A stretch of DNA of 64,000 nt from Kribbella flavida DSM 17836 (lineage in GTDB: Bacteria > Actinomycetota > Actinomycetes > Propionibacteriales > Kribbellaceae), in assembly GCF_000024345.1 (NCBI RefSeq), contig NC_013729.1:5270001-5334000 (forward strand), given 5' to 3'. Position 1 is the stretch's first letter; each line of letters opens with the position of its first letter. Below, one piece after another: positions 49,649-61,276 of the stretch. The position numbers were made by a program, and so were the translations under genes. The notes beneath the pieces are model-generated. The model did not search any database and had not been told where the DNA came from. It worked only from the letters and a program-made list of their open reading frames with translations.

Positions 49649-49689
49649 TGTTCATAACAGCCTTTCACGAACACTAGCAACACCGCTAG
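49649..49689. promoter_or_regulatory. possible operators between the sugar operon and glgX
   Basis: Two inverted repeats in the divergent intergenic region: TGTTC (49649-49653) with GAACA (49669-49673), and CTAGC (49674-49678) with GCTAG (49685-49689). Sugar-importer promoters of actinobacteria are often controlled by LacI or ROK proteins at such sites, but no such regulator gene is in the window. Confidence 0.3.
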
Positions 49690-49744
49690 CGACAACTCCT
49701 GCCCATTGCGAGCGTGTTTGACAGGTCATGGGCAGAATGTGCCG

Positions 49745-51844
<2,100 letters not shown>

Positions 51845-52870
51845 TACCAGCTGGCGGTGTCGGCCCAGATCGGGTGCGGGGTCAGGTAGGGGCGGAGCAA
51901 AGCGGTCAGGACGGGATCGCCGTGGCCGTTGAGCTCCGCGGTCGCGATCTGCCGGGCCGAGCCGGCCAGCAGATCCGCGAGCTGGACGCGGGGGTCGGTG
52001 CGCGAGTCGGTCTGCCGCAGGGCGAGAGGCGCGTCGTCCATCAGCAGGTTGACCTGGGCGATCCGGTGCACTGTCAAGGCGCTCTGCTCGTCATGGACCA
52101 TCGCCACCGCGTTGCCGTCCGCGGACCAGTGCAGGGTGGTCTCGACCAGTGCGGGGATCAGCACCTCGAGCGGGGGCAGCAGGGTGCGGTCGTCGAACAG
52201 CCTGTCCCGTAAGGCGTCGAGCTGCGGCCGGCCGATCCGCCCGGCCGGCTCGGCCAGGGCCGGCTCGACCGGGTCGAACCGCGCTGCGACGGCCAGGAAG
52301 TCGTCGACGCGTTCGTCGTACGTCGTCTTGTTCTTGGACCGGAGCAGGTCGATGAAGCTCTGCAGCAGCGTCCACCAGCGTTCGCCGTACCGGGGGCCGT
52401 ACAGGTGCAGGGCGAGGGCCGCGCGGCGGGCCGGCTCGTCGGCGTCGAGGCTGGTCCCGGTGCGGTAGTCGAGGCCGTCCGAGAACAACGCGCTCAGCCG
52501 GCCGGCGAGCAGGAAGTACTTGTCGGTGAGCTGGACCGCCGAGCGGCCGAGCAGCGGGCCCTCCGGTCCGAGCAGCCAGGTGAGCACCGGGCGCTGCTTG
52601 AACAGCCGCGCAGACTTGTACTCCCCCGCGCCGTACCGGGACTGCTCCCGCAGGTCCTCGACCCAGCGCCGCGCCTCCGCCGCCCCGACCCGCACGCTCG
52701 CGTGGGTGAAGACCCGGGTGTCCGGATCCAGCAGGTTGCTGCCCGAGAAGCCGGACTCGTCGCAGGCGATCTCGACGAGCCCCGACCCGACGGGCTGCAC
52801 GGACATCACCCCATGATCGACGGCGCCAGGACATCCCGCCACGCAATTAGGGGGTAGTCCTCACTTCACT

Positions 52871-52900
52871 TTGCCCCTGGGGCAGGGTGTTGGGTAGGGG
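52871..52900 (+). promoter_or_regulatory. MerR-type promoter/operator of the MerR-transglutaminase unit
   Basis: TTGCCC at 52871-52876 and TAGGGG at 52895-52900 are separated by 18 bases. The palindrome TGCCCCTGGGGCA (52872-52884) covers the -35 box and part of the spacer. A dyad next to a stretched spacer just before a merR gene is the normal autoregulated arrangement. Confidence 0.5.
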
Positions 52901-52901
52901 C

Positions 52902-53768
52902 ATGGAGCAGGTCGAGCTGACGATCAGCGAGTTCGGGCGACGGGCAGGTCTGTCCCACAAGGCGCTGCGCTTGTACGACGTGTCGGGGTTGCTGCCGCCG
53001 GCCCGGGTCGACCCGGTCACCGGCTACCGGCTGTACGACGAGGCGCAGCTGGAGCGGGCCCGGCGGATCAGCATGCTGCGGCAGATCGACATGCCGCTGA
53101 GCACGATCGCGGAGGTCCTGGCCGGGACCGACGAGGAGGCGCTGATCCGGCTGGACCGCTGGTGGGCCGCCGAACTGGCGACCACCGAGGCCCGGCAAGC
53201 GACGCTGGAGTACCTGCGGGACCGGCTGATCCGCTCCGGCTCGCCGGGACTGGCGCCGCGCCCGGTGCTGGTCCGCGACGTGCCGGAGACCAAGGTCGCC
53301 TCGATCCGGGTGGACACCGACCAGCAGGGCCTGATGGGCGAGATCGTGGCGGCGACGATCGAGATCCGGGCCCACCTCACCGCGGTCGCGGCCGAACTGC
53401 CGGGCGGTTCGTGGGTGATCTACCACGGCGCCGTCACCCCGGAGAACGAGGCGGCGGTCGAGATCTGCGTCCCGTTCACCGGGCTGGTCGACCCGGCCGG
53501 CCCGATCGGGATCCGGCTGGAGCCGGCCCACACCGAGGCCTACTGCACGATCAGCAGGGACGACTGCGTCTACCCGCGGATCATGCTCGCCTACGACCTG
53601 GTGGACGACTGGGTCCGGCACACCGGCCACCCGACCACCGGCCCGGCCCGCGAGATCTACCACCCCGGCTTCCGCGACCTGAACAGCTCCGATCCCGCGG
53701 TGGACATCGCGCAGCCGATCAGACCCTCAGCCACCACGATCCGCTTCCCGGAAGGAACCGCCCGATGA
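52902..53768 (+). CDS. MerR-family regulator with GyrI-like effector domain
   Basis: 288 residues. The N-terminal MerR winged helix is clear (LTISEFGRRAGLSHKALRLYDVSGLLPP, then YRLYDEAQLERARRISMLRQIDMPL). Residues 75-110 form the dimer helix, and 125-288 a GyrI-like/BmrR-type small-molecule-binding domain with alternating strands. It resembles TipA/BmrR regulators that sense amphipathic compounds. ATG at 52902; its stop overlaps the next gene (ATGA), so that gene is its probable target and partner. Confidence 0.92.
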   Translation: MEQVELTISEFGRRAGLSHKALRLYDVSGLLPPARVDPVTGYRLYDEAQLERARRISMLRQIDMPLSTIAEVLAGTDEEALIRLDRWWAAELATTEARQATLEYLRDRLIRSGSPGLAPRPVLVRDVPETKVASIRVDTDQQGLMGEIVAATIEIRAHLTAVAAELPGGSWVIYHGAVTPENEAAVEICVPFTGLVDPAGPIGIRLEPAHTEAYCTISRDDCVYPRIMLAYDLVDDWVRHTGHPTTGPAREIYHPGFRDLNSSDPAVDIAQPIRPSATTIRFPEGTAR

Positions 53769-54649
53769 ACTACACCCAGCAGACCGCCTACAGCGACCCG
53801 GGCGAGTACGCCGTCCTGCTCGACCCGCTGCCGACGAACATCCCCGAGCTGACCGCGGTGATCCGGAACCTGCTGATCCACTACCGGGGCGGCGGGATCC
53901 AGTTCACCGGGGAGCGCCTGGAGGAGATCAACCACCGCTGGATCGACGCCCTGCTCGCCACCGACCAGCGCCGCAACGGAACTCCGCTGACCACACCGCG
54001 GGCGCCCGAGGACCGAGTCGCCGGCTGCTGCCGGGACTACGCGCTGCTGCTGGTCTCCGCCCTGCGCCACCAGGGCGTCCCGGCCCGGACAAGGATCGGC
54101 TTCGCGACGTACTTCCAGCCGGGGTGGAACGCCGACCACGTGATCACGGAGTACTGGAACGGCGATCGGTGGGTGCAGGTGGACGGGCAGCTCGAGCCCG
54201 GCGAGCACTGGGGCTTCGACGTGCAGGACCTGCCTGCCGGGCACTTCCGGTCGGCGGCCGAGGTGTGGCGCGGGTTCCGGGCCGGCGAGATCGACGGCGA
54301 GACCTGCGGCGTGGACCCGACGCTGCCGTTCCGCGGCGGCTGGTTCATCCGTGACTACGTCTTCCTTCAGCTGGCCCACCTGCAGGGCGACGAGCTGCTG
54401 CTGTGGGACGGCTGGGGCGCGATGGCCGACGACCTGTCGATGGACCTCACCCCGACCGACGAGCTGGCCGCGCTGCTGCTCGCGGCCGATGCCGGCGACG
54501 AGGCCGCCGCCACCAAGCTCCGCGACCGCTACCGCGAGGACCCGGACCTGCACCCGGGCGAACGGATCGAGGTCCGCTCCCCCAGCGGCACGCCGCCGTA
54601 CCTGGTCGACCTCGCCACCCGGCAGAAGCTGCCCTGGCCCGCCGGCTGA
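53765..54649 (+). CDS. transglutaminase-fold protein
   Basis: 294 residues with no signal peptide. The papain-like triad is Cys88/Cys89 (GCCRDYALLL), His125 (NADHVITEYW) and Asp140 (WVQVDGQL). Such domains act as cysteine proteases, amidases or cross-linking enzymes in bacteria. Co-transcribed and coupled with the MerR regulator. The remainder after residue 200 is helical and not assigned. Substrate unknown; a response to the ligand sensed by the regulator is likely. Confidence 0.87.
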   Translation: MNYTQQTAYSDPGEYAVLLDPLPTNIPELTAVIRNLLIHYRGGGIQFTGERLEEINHRWIDALLATDQRRNGTPLTTPRAPEDRVAGCCRDYALLLVSALRHQGVPARTRIGFATYFQPGWNADHVITEYWNGDRWVQVDGQLEPGEHWGFDVQDLPAGHFRSAAEVWRGFRAGEIDGETCGVDPTLPFRGGWFIRDYVFLQLAHLQGDELLLWDGWGAMADDLSMDLTPTDELAALLLAADAGDEAAATKLRDRYREDPDLHPGERIEVRSPSGTPPYLVDLATRQKLPWPAG

Positions 54650-54824
54650 CCGGCCCGCGTCACTGGCCCAGCAGGCGTCACCTTCTTGTTTTGATCTGAG
54701 GACCGGCGAAACCACTCCTGCGTCCTGCCACCGCACAGCGATCCAGGGCATACCGCGCAGGAGGTAGCTGGAGAGCCTTCGCCGGGCCGATGCCGCGGAG
54801 GCGCCGGGCGCCGAGGATCGAGGT

Positions 54825-55358
54825 ATGAGTACAGCGCTGCAAATCCGACCTCGCGCCACGACGCCGTGGCGGCTGGCCGGACGCCCTCGCAAGCTGCTGC
54901 TGGTCCTGCACCTGGCGTCGGTCGGCTCCTGGCTCGGTATCGACGTGACCATGGCAGTCCTGGTGTTCACCGCCCTGGGCGCCGACGACCCGGGCACCCG
55001 GTCGTTGTGCTTCCGGGCGCTGGAGCTGGTCGCGGTCTGGCCGATGACGATCTCCGGACTGACCTGTCTGGTCACCGGCGTGATCCTGGCCTACGGCAGC
55101 AAGTACGGCCTGACGAAGTACTGGTGGGTGGTCGTGAAGCTGGTGCTGAACCTGCTACTGACCACGTTGGTCCTGATCGCACTGCGGCCGGGCGTGAACG
55201 ACATGGCCGAGCAGGCCCGGATCCAGGAAGCCGGTGGCCCGGCGATGGCTCCGGCCAGCGACCTGATCTTCCCACCGATCGTCTCGCCGACGCTGCTGAT
55301 GGTCGCGGTCGTCCTGTCGGTCTTCAAGCCCTGGGGACGGCTGCGGCGCAACCGGTGA
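54825..55358 (+). CDS. four-helix membrane protein, DUF2269-like
   Basis: 177 residues. Helices are at about 24-46, 64-88 (ALELVAVWPMTISGLTCLVTGVIL), 100-120 and 150-168. Conserved-type residues are the His in LVLHLASVG and a Trp in KYWWVVVK. Related proteins are uncharacterised. GAGGAT lies 6 bases before the ATG, a near match to the leaderless pattern, with no clear Shine-Dalgarno. The 175-base gap before it (54650-54824) shows no gene. Followed by a strong hairpin. Confidence 0.75.
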   Translation: MSTALQIRPRATTPWRLAGRPRKLLLVLHLASVGSWLGIDVTMAVLVFTALGADDPGTRSLCFRALELVAVWPMTISGLTCLVTGVILAYGSKYGLTKYWWVVVKLVLNLLLTTLVLIALRPGVNDMAEQARIQEAGGPAMAPASDLIFPPIVSPTLLMVAVVLSVFKPWGRLRRNR

Positions 55359-55364
55359 AAAGGC

Positions 55365-55402
55365 CAGGCGCCGGGCACCCGCGAAGGGGTGCCCGGCGCC
55401 TG
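55365..55402. terminator. bidirectional terminator before glgP
   Basis: Perfect 16-bp inverted repeat with a GCGAAG loop, between the stop at 55358 and the glgP stop at 55456. Confidence 0.88.
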
Positions 55403-55455
55403 CGACCGGTTCGGCCGGACTCAGATGTCGGCCGGCCTCAGAACCTCCGCCGCAC

Positions 55456-58065
55456 TCAGAACTCCGAGCCGGCCGGCAGGTCCGGGGTGTCCGGGTCGTC
55501 GGGGTCGGACGGGCCGGCGGCCAGGCCGAGCTCGGCCGGGCTGGCCAGCATCGCGTTCTTCGGCAGCACCCGGACGGTGTAGCCGAAGGCGCCGGTGCGG
55601 TCCAGCTTCAGCTCGCCCTCGAAACGGTGCCGGTTGCCCTCGTAGGTCTCGGCCAGCGACAGCGAGACCCGGACGGCGTCGGTGATCTCGTCGGTCGAGT
55701 CCACCCGGCCGTGCAGCGCCTCGACGTCGATGTCGCTCGGGGTCAGGTCACCCAGGCTGACGAACGCGCGGATGCCGACCGTGGTGCCGAGCTGCGGCAC
55801 GTCGCCGAGGCCCTGCAGCTCCACGTGGTCGACCCGGATCTGCGGCCAGGCCGCCCGCACCTTCTTCTTCCAGGCGGCCAGCGCGCGGGCGCCGTCGTAC
55901 GTGCTGTTCAGGTGCCGCGACGACTGCGCGGCCGGCACGTACAGCTGCTCGACGTAGTCGCGGACCATCCGGGTGGCCAGCACCTTCGGGCCGAGCTCCT
56001 TGATCGTGTGCCGCAGCATCTCGATCCAGCGGCCGGGCACCTCGCCGTCGTAGAACCGCGGCGCGACCTGCTTCTCGATCAGGTCGTACAGCGCGTGCGC
56101 CTCGAGGTCGTCCCGCCGGTCGGTGTCCTCGATGCCCTCCGCGGACGGGATCGCCCAGCCGAACTCGTCGTCGTACCACTCGTCCCACCAGCCGTCGCGG
56201 ATGGACAGGTTGAGCGCGCCGTTCAGCGCGGCCTTCATGCCGGACGTGCCGCACGCCTCGTACGGGCGCAGCGGGTTGTTCAGCCAGACGTCGCAGCCCG
56301 GGTACATCGGCTGCGCCAGCGCGATGTCGTAGTCGGGCACGAACACGATCCGGTGCCGCAGCTCCGGGTCGTCGGCGAACCGGACCATCTCCTGGATCAG
56401 CTTCTTGCCGCCCTCGTCGGCCGGGTGCGCCTTGCCGGCGATCACGATCTGGACCGGCCGGGTCGGGTGCAGCAGCAGCCGCTTCAGCCGGTCGGTGTCG
56501 CGCAGCATCAGCGTCAGCCGCTTGTACGACGGGACGCGGCGGGCGAAGCCCATCGTCAGCACGTCCGGGTCCAGGATCGAGTCGACCCAGCCCAGCTCGG
56601 CGTCGCTGGCGCCCCGGTTGATCCAGGACGCCCGGACCCGGGAGCGGGTGTCGTCGATGAAGCGCTGGCGCAGGATCCGCTTGGTCTCCCACAGCTGCGC
56701 GTCGGTGGTCTTGTCCAGACCCTCGAACATGTCCTCGGAGTCGCCCTGGTCGGCGTTCGCGTAGGTCAGCGCCGAGATCTCCCGGGCCACCCAGGTCGGC
56801 GCGTGCACGCCGTTGGTGATCGACGTGATCGGCACGTCGGTGGCGTCGAAGCTCGGCCAGAGCCCGGCGAACATGCCCCGGCTGACCACGCCGTGCAGCT
56901 TGGACACGCCGTTGGCGCGCTGGGCCAGCCGCAGGCCCATGATCGCCATGTTGAACACGCCCGGGTCGCCGCCCTCGAAGTCCTCGGCGCCGAGCGCGAG
57001 GATCCGGTCCACCGGCACGCCGTCGCCGAACGCGTCCGGCGAGAAGTGCTGCTGGATCAGCTCGACCGGGAACCGGTCGATGCCGGCCGGCACCGGGGTG
57101 TGGGTGGTGAAGACGGTGCCGCCGCGGGCGACCTCGAGCGCGGTGTCGAAGTCCAGCTGCTGCTCGGTGGCCAGCTCGCGGATCCGCTCGATGCCGAGGA
57201 AGCCGGCGTGCCCCTCGTTGGTGTGGAACACCTCGGGGCTCGGATGGCCGGTGACCCGGCAGAAGGTGCGGACGGCGCGGACGCCGCCGACACCCAGCAG
57301 CAGCTCCTGGAGCAGCCGGTGCTCGGTGTTGCCGCCGTACAGCCGGTCGGTGACCTCGCGCTCGGCGGGCTCGTTCTCCTCCATGTCGGAGTCGAGCATC
57401 AGCAGCGGCACCCGGCCGACCTGGGCGACCCAGATCTGGGCATGCAGCTGGCGGCCCTCGGGCAGCGTGACCGACACGGTGGCCGGCGCAGCGCCCGGGT
57501 CGGGGCCGTCGCGGAGCAGGCTGATCGGCAGCCCGTCGGGGTCGACCAGCGGGTACCGCTCCTGCTGCCAGCCCTCGCGGTTCAGCGACTGGCCGAAGTA
57601 GCCGTGCCGGTAGAGCAGCCCGACGCCGATCAGCGGCACACCGAGGTCGCTCGCGGCCTTCAGGTGGTCACCGGCCAGGATGCCCAGGCCACCGGAGTAC
57701 TGCGGCAGCACGTGGGTGATGCCGAACTCCGGCGAGAAGTAGGCCACCGAGGCGACCGGGGAACCGGCCGCGGCCTGGAACCAGCGGTCGTCGGACACGT
57801 AACCGTGCAGGTCGGTCACGGCCAGTTCGAGCCGGCGCAGGAAGGCTTGGTCGTTCGCCAGCTCGTCGAGCCGGGCCGCCGGGACCTCGCCGAGCAGGCG
57901 GACCGGGTCACCGCCGGTGCTGCGCCACAACTGGGGGTCGACAGCCTCGAAGACGTCCTGTGTCTCGGGATGCCAGGCCCAGCGCAGGTTGTTCACCAGG
58001 GTGCCGAGGCCGGTCAGCGGCTCGGGCAGGACAGGGCGGACGGAGAATCGTCGTATCGCTCGCAC
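55456..58065 (-). CDS. glgP: alpha-glucan phosphorylase, DUF3417-type
   Basis: 869 residues. The N-terminal 100 residues are the DUF3417 domain typical of actinobacterial enzymes. The GT35 core follows: SPEFGITHVLPQYSGGLGILAGDH, TNEGHAGF, and near the end YEACGTSGMKAALNG, where the Lys binds PLP. It releases glucose-1-phosphate from alpha-1,4-glucans. The GTG at 58065 was chosen because TACGGT lies exactly 6 bases upstream and the conserved region starts right after it; in-frame codons up to 58260 add an unlike leader. Divergent from glgE, as in M. tuberculosis. The 255 bases 58066-58320 between them hold both promoters. Confidence 0.95.
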   Translation of the reverse strand: MRAIRRFSVRPVLPEPLTGLGTLVNNLRWAWHPETQDVFEAVDPQLWRSTGGDPVRLLGEVPAARLDELANDQAFLRRLELAVTDLHGYVSDDRWFQAAAGSPVASVAYFSPEFGITHVLPQYSGGLGILAGDHLKAASDLGVPLIGVGLLYRHGYFGQSLNREGWQQERYPLVDPDGLPISLLRDGPDPGAAPATVSVTLPEGRQLHAQIWVAQVGRVPLLMLDSDMEENEPAEREVTDRLYGGNTEHRLLQELLLGVGGVRAVRTFCRVTGHPSPEVFHTNEGHAGFLGIERIRELATEQQLDFDTALEVARGGTVFTTHTPVPAGIDRFPVELIQQHFSPDAFGDGVPVDRILALGAEDFEGGDPGVFNMAIMGLRLAQRANGVSKLHGVVSRGMFAGLWPSFDATDVPITSITNGVHAPTWVAREISALTYANADQGDSEDMFEGLDKTTDAQLWETKRILRQRFIDDTRSRVRASWINRGASDAELGWVDSILDPDVLTMGFARRVPSYKRLTLMLRDTDRLKRLLLHPTRPVQIVIAGKAHPADEGGKKLIQEMVRFADDPELRHRIVFVPDYDIALAQPMYPGCDVWLNNPLRPYEACGTSGMKAALNGALNLSIRDGWWDEWYDDEFGWAIPSAEGIEDTDRRDDLEAHALYDLIEKQVAPRFYDGEVPGRWIEMLRHTIKELGPKVLATRMVRDYVEQLYVPAAQSSRHLNSTYDGARALAAWKKKVRAAWPQIRVDHVELQGLGDVPQLGTTVGIRAFVSLGDLTPSDIDVEALHGRVDSTDEITDAVRVSLSLAETYEGNRHRFEGELKLDRTGAFGYTVRVLPKNAMLASPAELGLAAGPSDPDDPDTPDLPAGSEF

Positions 58066-58071
58066 CGGGAC

Positions 58072-58077
58072 ACCGTA
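58072..58077 (-). promoter_or_regulatory. leaderless -10 element for glgP
   Basis: On the minus strand TACGGT, then GTCCCG, then the GTG at 58065. Spacing of 6 bases, no Shine-Dalgarno. Confidence 0.5.
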
Positions 58078-58320
58078 CTCGCCGAGACCGGCGCTGGCAC
58101 CTTCGGCGTGCATCGATTTTGCAACGCGAGCAAGATCTTGCAGAACCTTCAGGCGGGCGGGCGACCGATGTTCGGACAGAAGAGTCCGTTTCGTGGACCG
58201 AACCGTGACGTGTGCATGCGACGAGGCGGGCCCGGGAACCGATAACGTCAGACCTGTCATTCACTTGTCCATGACTTGCCCGCGGCAACCGAGCCGGAAA
58301 GCGAAGGTTCTTCGACCACC

Positions 58321-60309
58321 ATGACTGGGCGCATCCCGATCACCGAGGTCACCCCGACCGTCGACGCCGGAGCGTATCCGGCCAAGGCCTCCGTCGGCGA
58401 GACGTTCACCATCGCGGCCACGGTGTTCCGTGAAGGCCACGACGCGGTGAACGCGAACGTCGTGCTGACGTCGCCGTCGGGCCAGACCAGACGGATGCTG
58501 ATGACGCCGGTCGGTCAGGGCACGGACCGGTGGACCGTCGACGTCACGCTGCAGGAGCAGGGCGCCTGGACGTTCGCGATCGAGGGCTGGAGCGACCCGT
58601 ACGGCACCTGGCGGCACAACGCCGAGATCAAGGTGCCGGCCGGCATCGACGTCGACCTGATGTTCGCCGAGGGCGCCGCGTTCTTCGACCGGGCCGCCGC
58701 CGGAGTGCCGCCGGCCGTCCGGCTGGACCGCAGCACGCTGAGCGACGCCGCGCAGGCGCTGGCCAACGGCGCGCTGCCGCCGGAGGCGCGGCTGGCCGCG
58801 GGCATCTCGCCGCAGGTGCGCTCGGCGCTCGGCCGCTACCCGGTCCGCGAGCTGATCACCTCCTCGGAGACCTACCCGATCTGGGTCGACCGCCAGCTCG
58901 CGCTGTACGGCAGCTGGTACGAGTTCTTCCCCCGCTCCGAGGGCGCCCGGTACGACGAGCAGTCCGGCGAGTGGAAGTCCGGCACGTTCCGGACCGCGGC
59001 CGAACGCCTCGACGCGGTCGCGGCGATGGGCTTCGACGTGCTCTACGTGCCGCCGATCCACCCGATCGGCACGTCGTACCGCAAGGGCCCGAACAACACC
59101 CTCGACCCGAAGCCGGGCGACCCCGGTTCGCCGTGGGCGATCGGTTCCGAGGACGGCGGGCACGACGCGATCCACCCCGAGCTCGGCACCTTCGAGGACT
59201 TCGACTACTTCGTCGGGCGGGCCCGCGAGCTGGGCCTCGAGGTCGCGATCGACCTGGCCCTGCAGGCCTCGCCGGACCACCCGTGGGTCAAGGAGCACCC
59301 GAAGTGGTTCTCGGTCCGCGCCGACGGCTCGATCGCCTACGCGGAGAACCCGCCGAAGAAGTACCAGGACATCTACCCGATCAACTTCGACAACGACCCC
59401 GAGGGCATCTACGCCGAGGTGCTGCGGATCGTGAAGCTGTGGATCTCCCACGGCGTCACCGTGTTCCGGGTCGACAACCCGCACACCAAGCCGGTGAACT
59501 TCTGGCAGTGGCTGCTCGGCGAGGTCCGGCAGACCGACCCGGACGTGGTCTTCCTGTCCGAGGCCTTCACCCGGCGGCCGATGATGCGGGAGCTGGCCAA
59601 GGTCGGTTTCCACCAGTCGTACACGTACTTCACCTGGCGCAACGAGAAGTGGGAGCTGGAAGAGTACCTGCAGGAGCTGACCCAGGAGACCGGCCACTAC
59701 CTGCGGCCGAACTTCTTCGTCAACACGCCGGACATCCTGACCGCGTACCTGCAGTACGGCGGGCCGGGCGCGTTCAAGATCCGCGCCGCGATCGCCGCCA
59801 CCTCGTCCCCGGCGTGGGGCGTGTACGCCGGTTACGAGCTGTTCGAGCACGTCGCCCTGCGGCCCGGCTCCGAGGAGTACCTGGACACCGAGAAGTTCCA
59901 GCTCCGGCCGCGCGACTGGGAAGCGGCCGCCGCGGAGGGACGCACGCTCGCGCCGTACCTGACGCTGCTGAACAACATCCGCCGCCGGCACCCGGCCCTG
60001 CAGCAGCTGCGCAACCTCAGCCTGCACTCGGTCGAGGACGACGCGATCCTGTGCTACTCCAAGCGCACCACCGGTGTGGACGGCCACACCGACACGGTGA
60101 TCGTGGTGGTGAACACCGACCCGCACGCGGTCCGCGAGTCGATGGTGCACCTGGACATGACCGCGCTCGGCATGCGCCCGGACGACACCTTCACCGTGTA
60201 CGACGAGATCACCGGCGCGACCTGGCGCTGGGGTCAGAGCAACTACGTCAAGCTCGACCCGAACGGCGAACCCGCCCACGTGCTCGCCGTCCGCCGCGGC
60301 CAGGCCTGA
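58321..60309 (+). CDS. glgE: alpha-1,4-glucan:maltose-1-phosphate maltosyltransferase
   Basis: 662 residues. GlgE extends alpha-glucans using maltose-1-phosphate. The N-terminal domain S (ARVVVDR-like region, here ITEVTPTVDAG) precedes a GH13 subfamily 3 barrel. Nucleophile Asp385 (FRVDNPH) and acid Glu414 (FLSEAFTRRP) are present, as is the substrate loop AENPPKKYQDI. The ATG at 58321 matches the family N-terminus (MTGRIPI); an upstream TTG at 58276 would add 15 residues. Together with glgP and glgX, but without treS or glgB in this window, it forms part of an alpha-glucan cycle. A hairpin follows. Confidence 0.96.
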   Translation: MTGRIPITEVTPTVDAGAYPAKASVGETFTIAATVFREGHDAVNANVVLTSPSGQTRRMLMTPVGQGTDRWTVDVTLQEQGAWTFAIEGWSDPYGTWRHNAEIKVPAGIDVDLMFAEGAAFFDRAAAGVPPAVRLDRSTLSDAAQALANGALPPEARLAAGISPQVRSALGRYPVRELITSSETYPIWVDRQLALYGSWYEFFPRSEGARYDEQSGEWKSGTFRTAAERLDAVAAMGFDVLYVPPIHPIGTSYRKGPNNTLDPKPGDPGSPWAIGSEDGGHDAIHPELGTFEDFDYFVGRARELGLEVAIDLALQASPDHPWVKEHPKWFSVRADGSIAYAENPPKKYQDIYPINFDNDPEGIYAEVLRIVKLWISHGVTVFRVDNPHTKPVNFWQWLLGEVRQTDPDVVFLSEAFTRRPMMRELAKVGFHQSYTYFTWRNEKWELEEYLQELTQETGHYLRPNFFVNTPDILTAYLQYGGPGAFKIRAAIAATSSPAWGVYAGYELFEHVALRPGSEEYLDTEKFQLRPRDWEAAAAEGRTLAPYLTLLNNIRRRHPALQQLRNLSLHSVEDDAILCYSKRTTGVDGHTDTVIVVVNTDPHAVRESMVHLDMTALGMRPDDTFTVYDEITGATWRWGQSNYVKLDPNGEPAHVLAVRRGQA

Positions 60310-60323
60310 CCCCCGTTCGCAGC

Positions 60324-60362
60324 GTCCGGAGAACCTGGGCCGACAGCCCGGGTTCTTCGGAC
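60324..60362 (+). terminator. terminator of glgE
   Basis: 17-bp stem (60324-60340 with 60346-60362), fully paired in plus-strand RNA with two G-U wobbles, which become mismatches in minus-strand RNA. It therefore favours termination of glgE over the opposite gene. Confidence 0.75.
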
Positions 60363-60384
60363 ACCGCCGGTCCGGCCCGCGGGT

Positions 60385-60990
60385 TCAGCCCGCGCGGAGG
60401 CCGGTGACGGCTGGGCGTTGGTGGTCGGCCAGCCGGAAGCCGGTGCCACGGACGGCGTCGATGGTGACCGTGGTGCCGAGTTCGTCCAGCTTCCGGCGGA
60501 GCCGCTTGACCAGCGAGTGCACGTCCGCCGTACCGCGCAGGTGCCGGTTCCGCCAGACCGCCTGGTGCAGCGCCTCATAGGTCCAGACCCGAACCGGCTC
60601 GCTCATCAAGCGGGCGAGCAGATCGTGCTCGAGATCGGTCAGCGGGACCTCCCGGCCGCGCCATTGGGCGGCCGAGCGGGCCGAGTCCAGCGTCAGCACC
60701 TCCCCGTCGCCCTGCTCCCCCGCGACCAGGTACGCGGCGACTGCCCCCTGCTTCGGAGCAGAATCCGGCTGCTCGGCCGGCACGGGTGGCGGGTCCTGAG
60801 CGGGAATGAGCAGTTTGCGCAGCTCGTCCAGGTTCGAGACGAGCAGCAGCGGCGCGACGTCGTCGACCAGTTCGGCCAGGCGCACGCGGTCCTCGACGGA
60901 GGCCGCAACGGCGATCAGCAGGGGAAACGGCTCGGACGACAGATCGATGGCGCCGTCGTCGCTGGGGGCGGAGACACGGGCGGTGACCAT
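60385..60990 (-). CDS. winged-helix regulator with degenerate receiver-like N-terminus
   Basis: 201 residues. The C-terminal 90 residues are an OmpR/PhoB-type winged helix (REVPLTDLEHDLLARLM, then ALHQAVWRNRHLRGTADVHSLVKRLRRKL and VRGTGFRL). The N-terminal 75 residues look like a shortened receiver fold (LLIAVAASVEDRVRLAELVDDVAPLLLVSNLDEL) but no phosphoacceptor Asp with the usual neighbours can be placed, so it is probably not phosphorylated. No sensor kinase gene nearby. Converges on glgE; its promoter lies in the 286-base gap 60991-61276. Confidence 0.85.
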   Translation of the reverse strand: MVTARVSAPSDDGAIDLSSEPFPLLIAVAASVEDRVRLAELVDDVAPLLLVSNLDELRKLLIPAQDPPPVPAEQPDSAPKQGAVAAYLVAGEQGDGEVLTLDSARSAAQWRGREVPLTDLEHDLLARLMSEPVRVWTYEALHQAVWRNRHLRGTADVHSLVKRLRRKLDELGTTVTIDAVRGTGFRLADHQRPAVTGLRAG

Positions 60991-61276
60991 CCGATCACGA
61001 TGTCAACCTCTGCCTTTAATCGTCAACGAACTGACAAAATCTGTCCGAACTTGCCCAGAACGGCTCTACCGCTGGTGACATCTTGCTCACGAAGTGTGCT
61101 TGTTCACGTTGTCTTCTGACACATAAGGTCCACGTCAGGCTTGCGGCGTCACACGCCGCGACCTGGGGGGAACGGTGCGTTCGCAGAACCGGTTCAGCTG
61201 GCCGGCGGCGGTCCGCCCTGCACCCCCGCACGTTGGCTCGGGGGCCGACTCGGGGATGTACAAGTGAGGGGCACAG

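Noticed and set aside
49718..49723. TTGACA as -35 box for glgX
   Set aside because: Only 9 bases separate it from the CAGAAT element, too short for a standard promoter.
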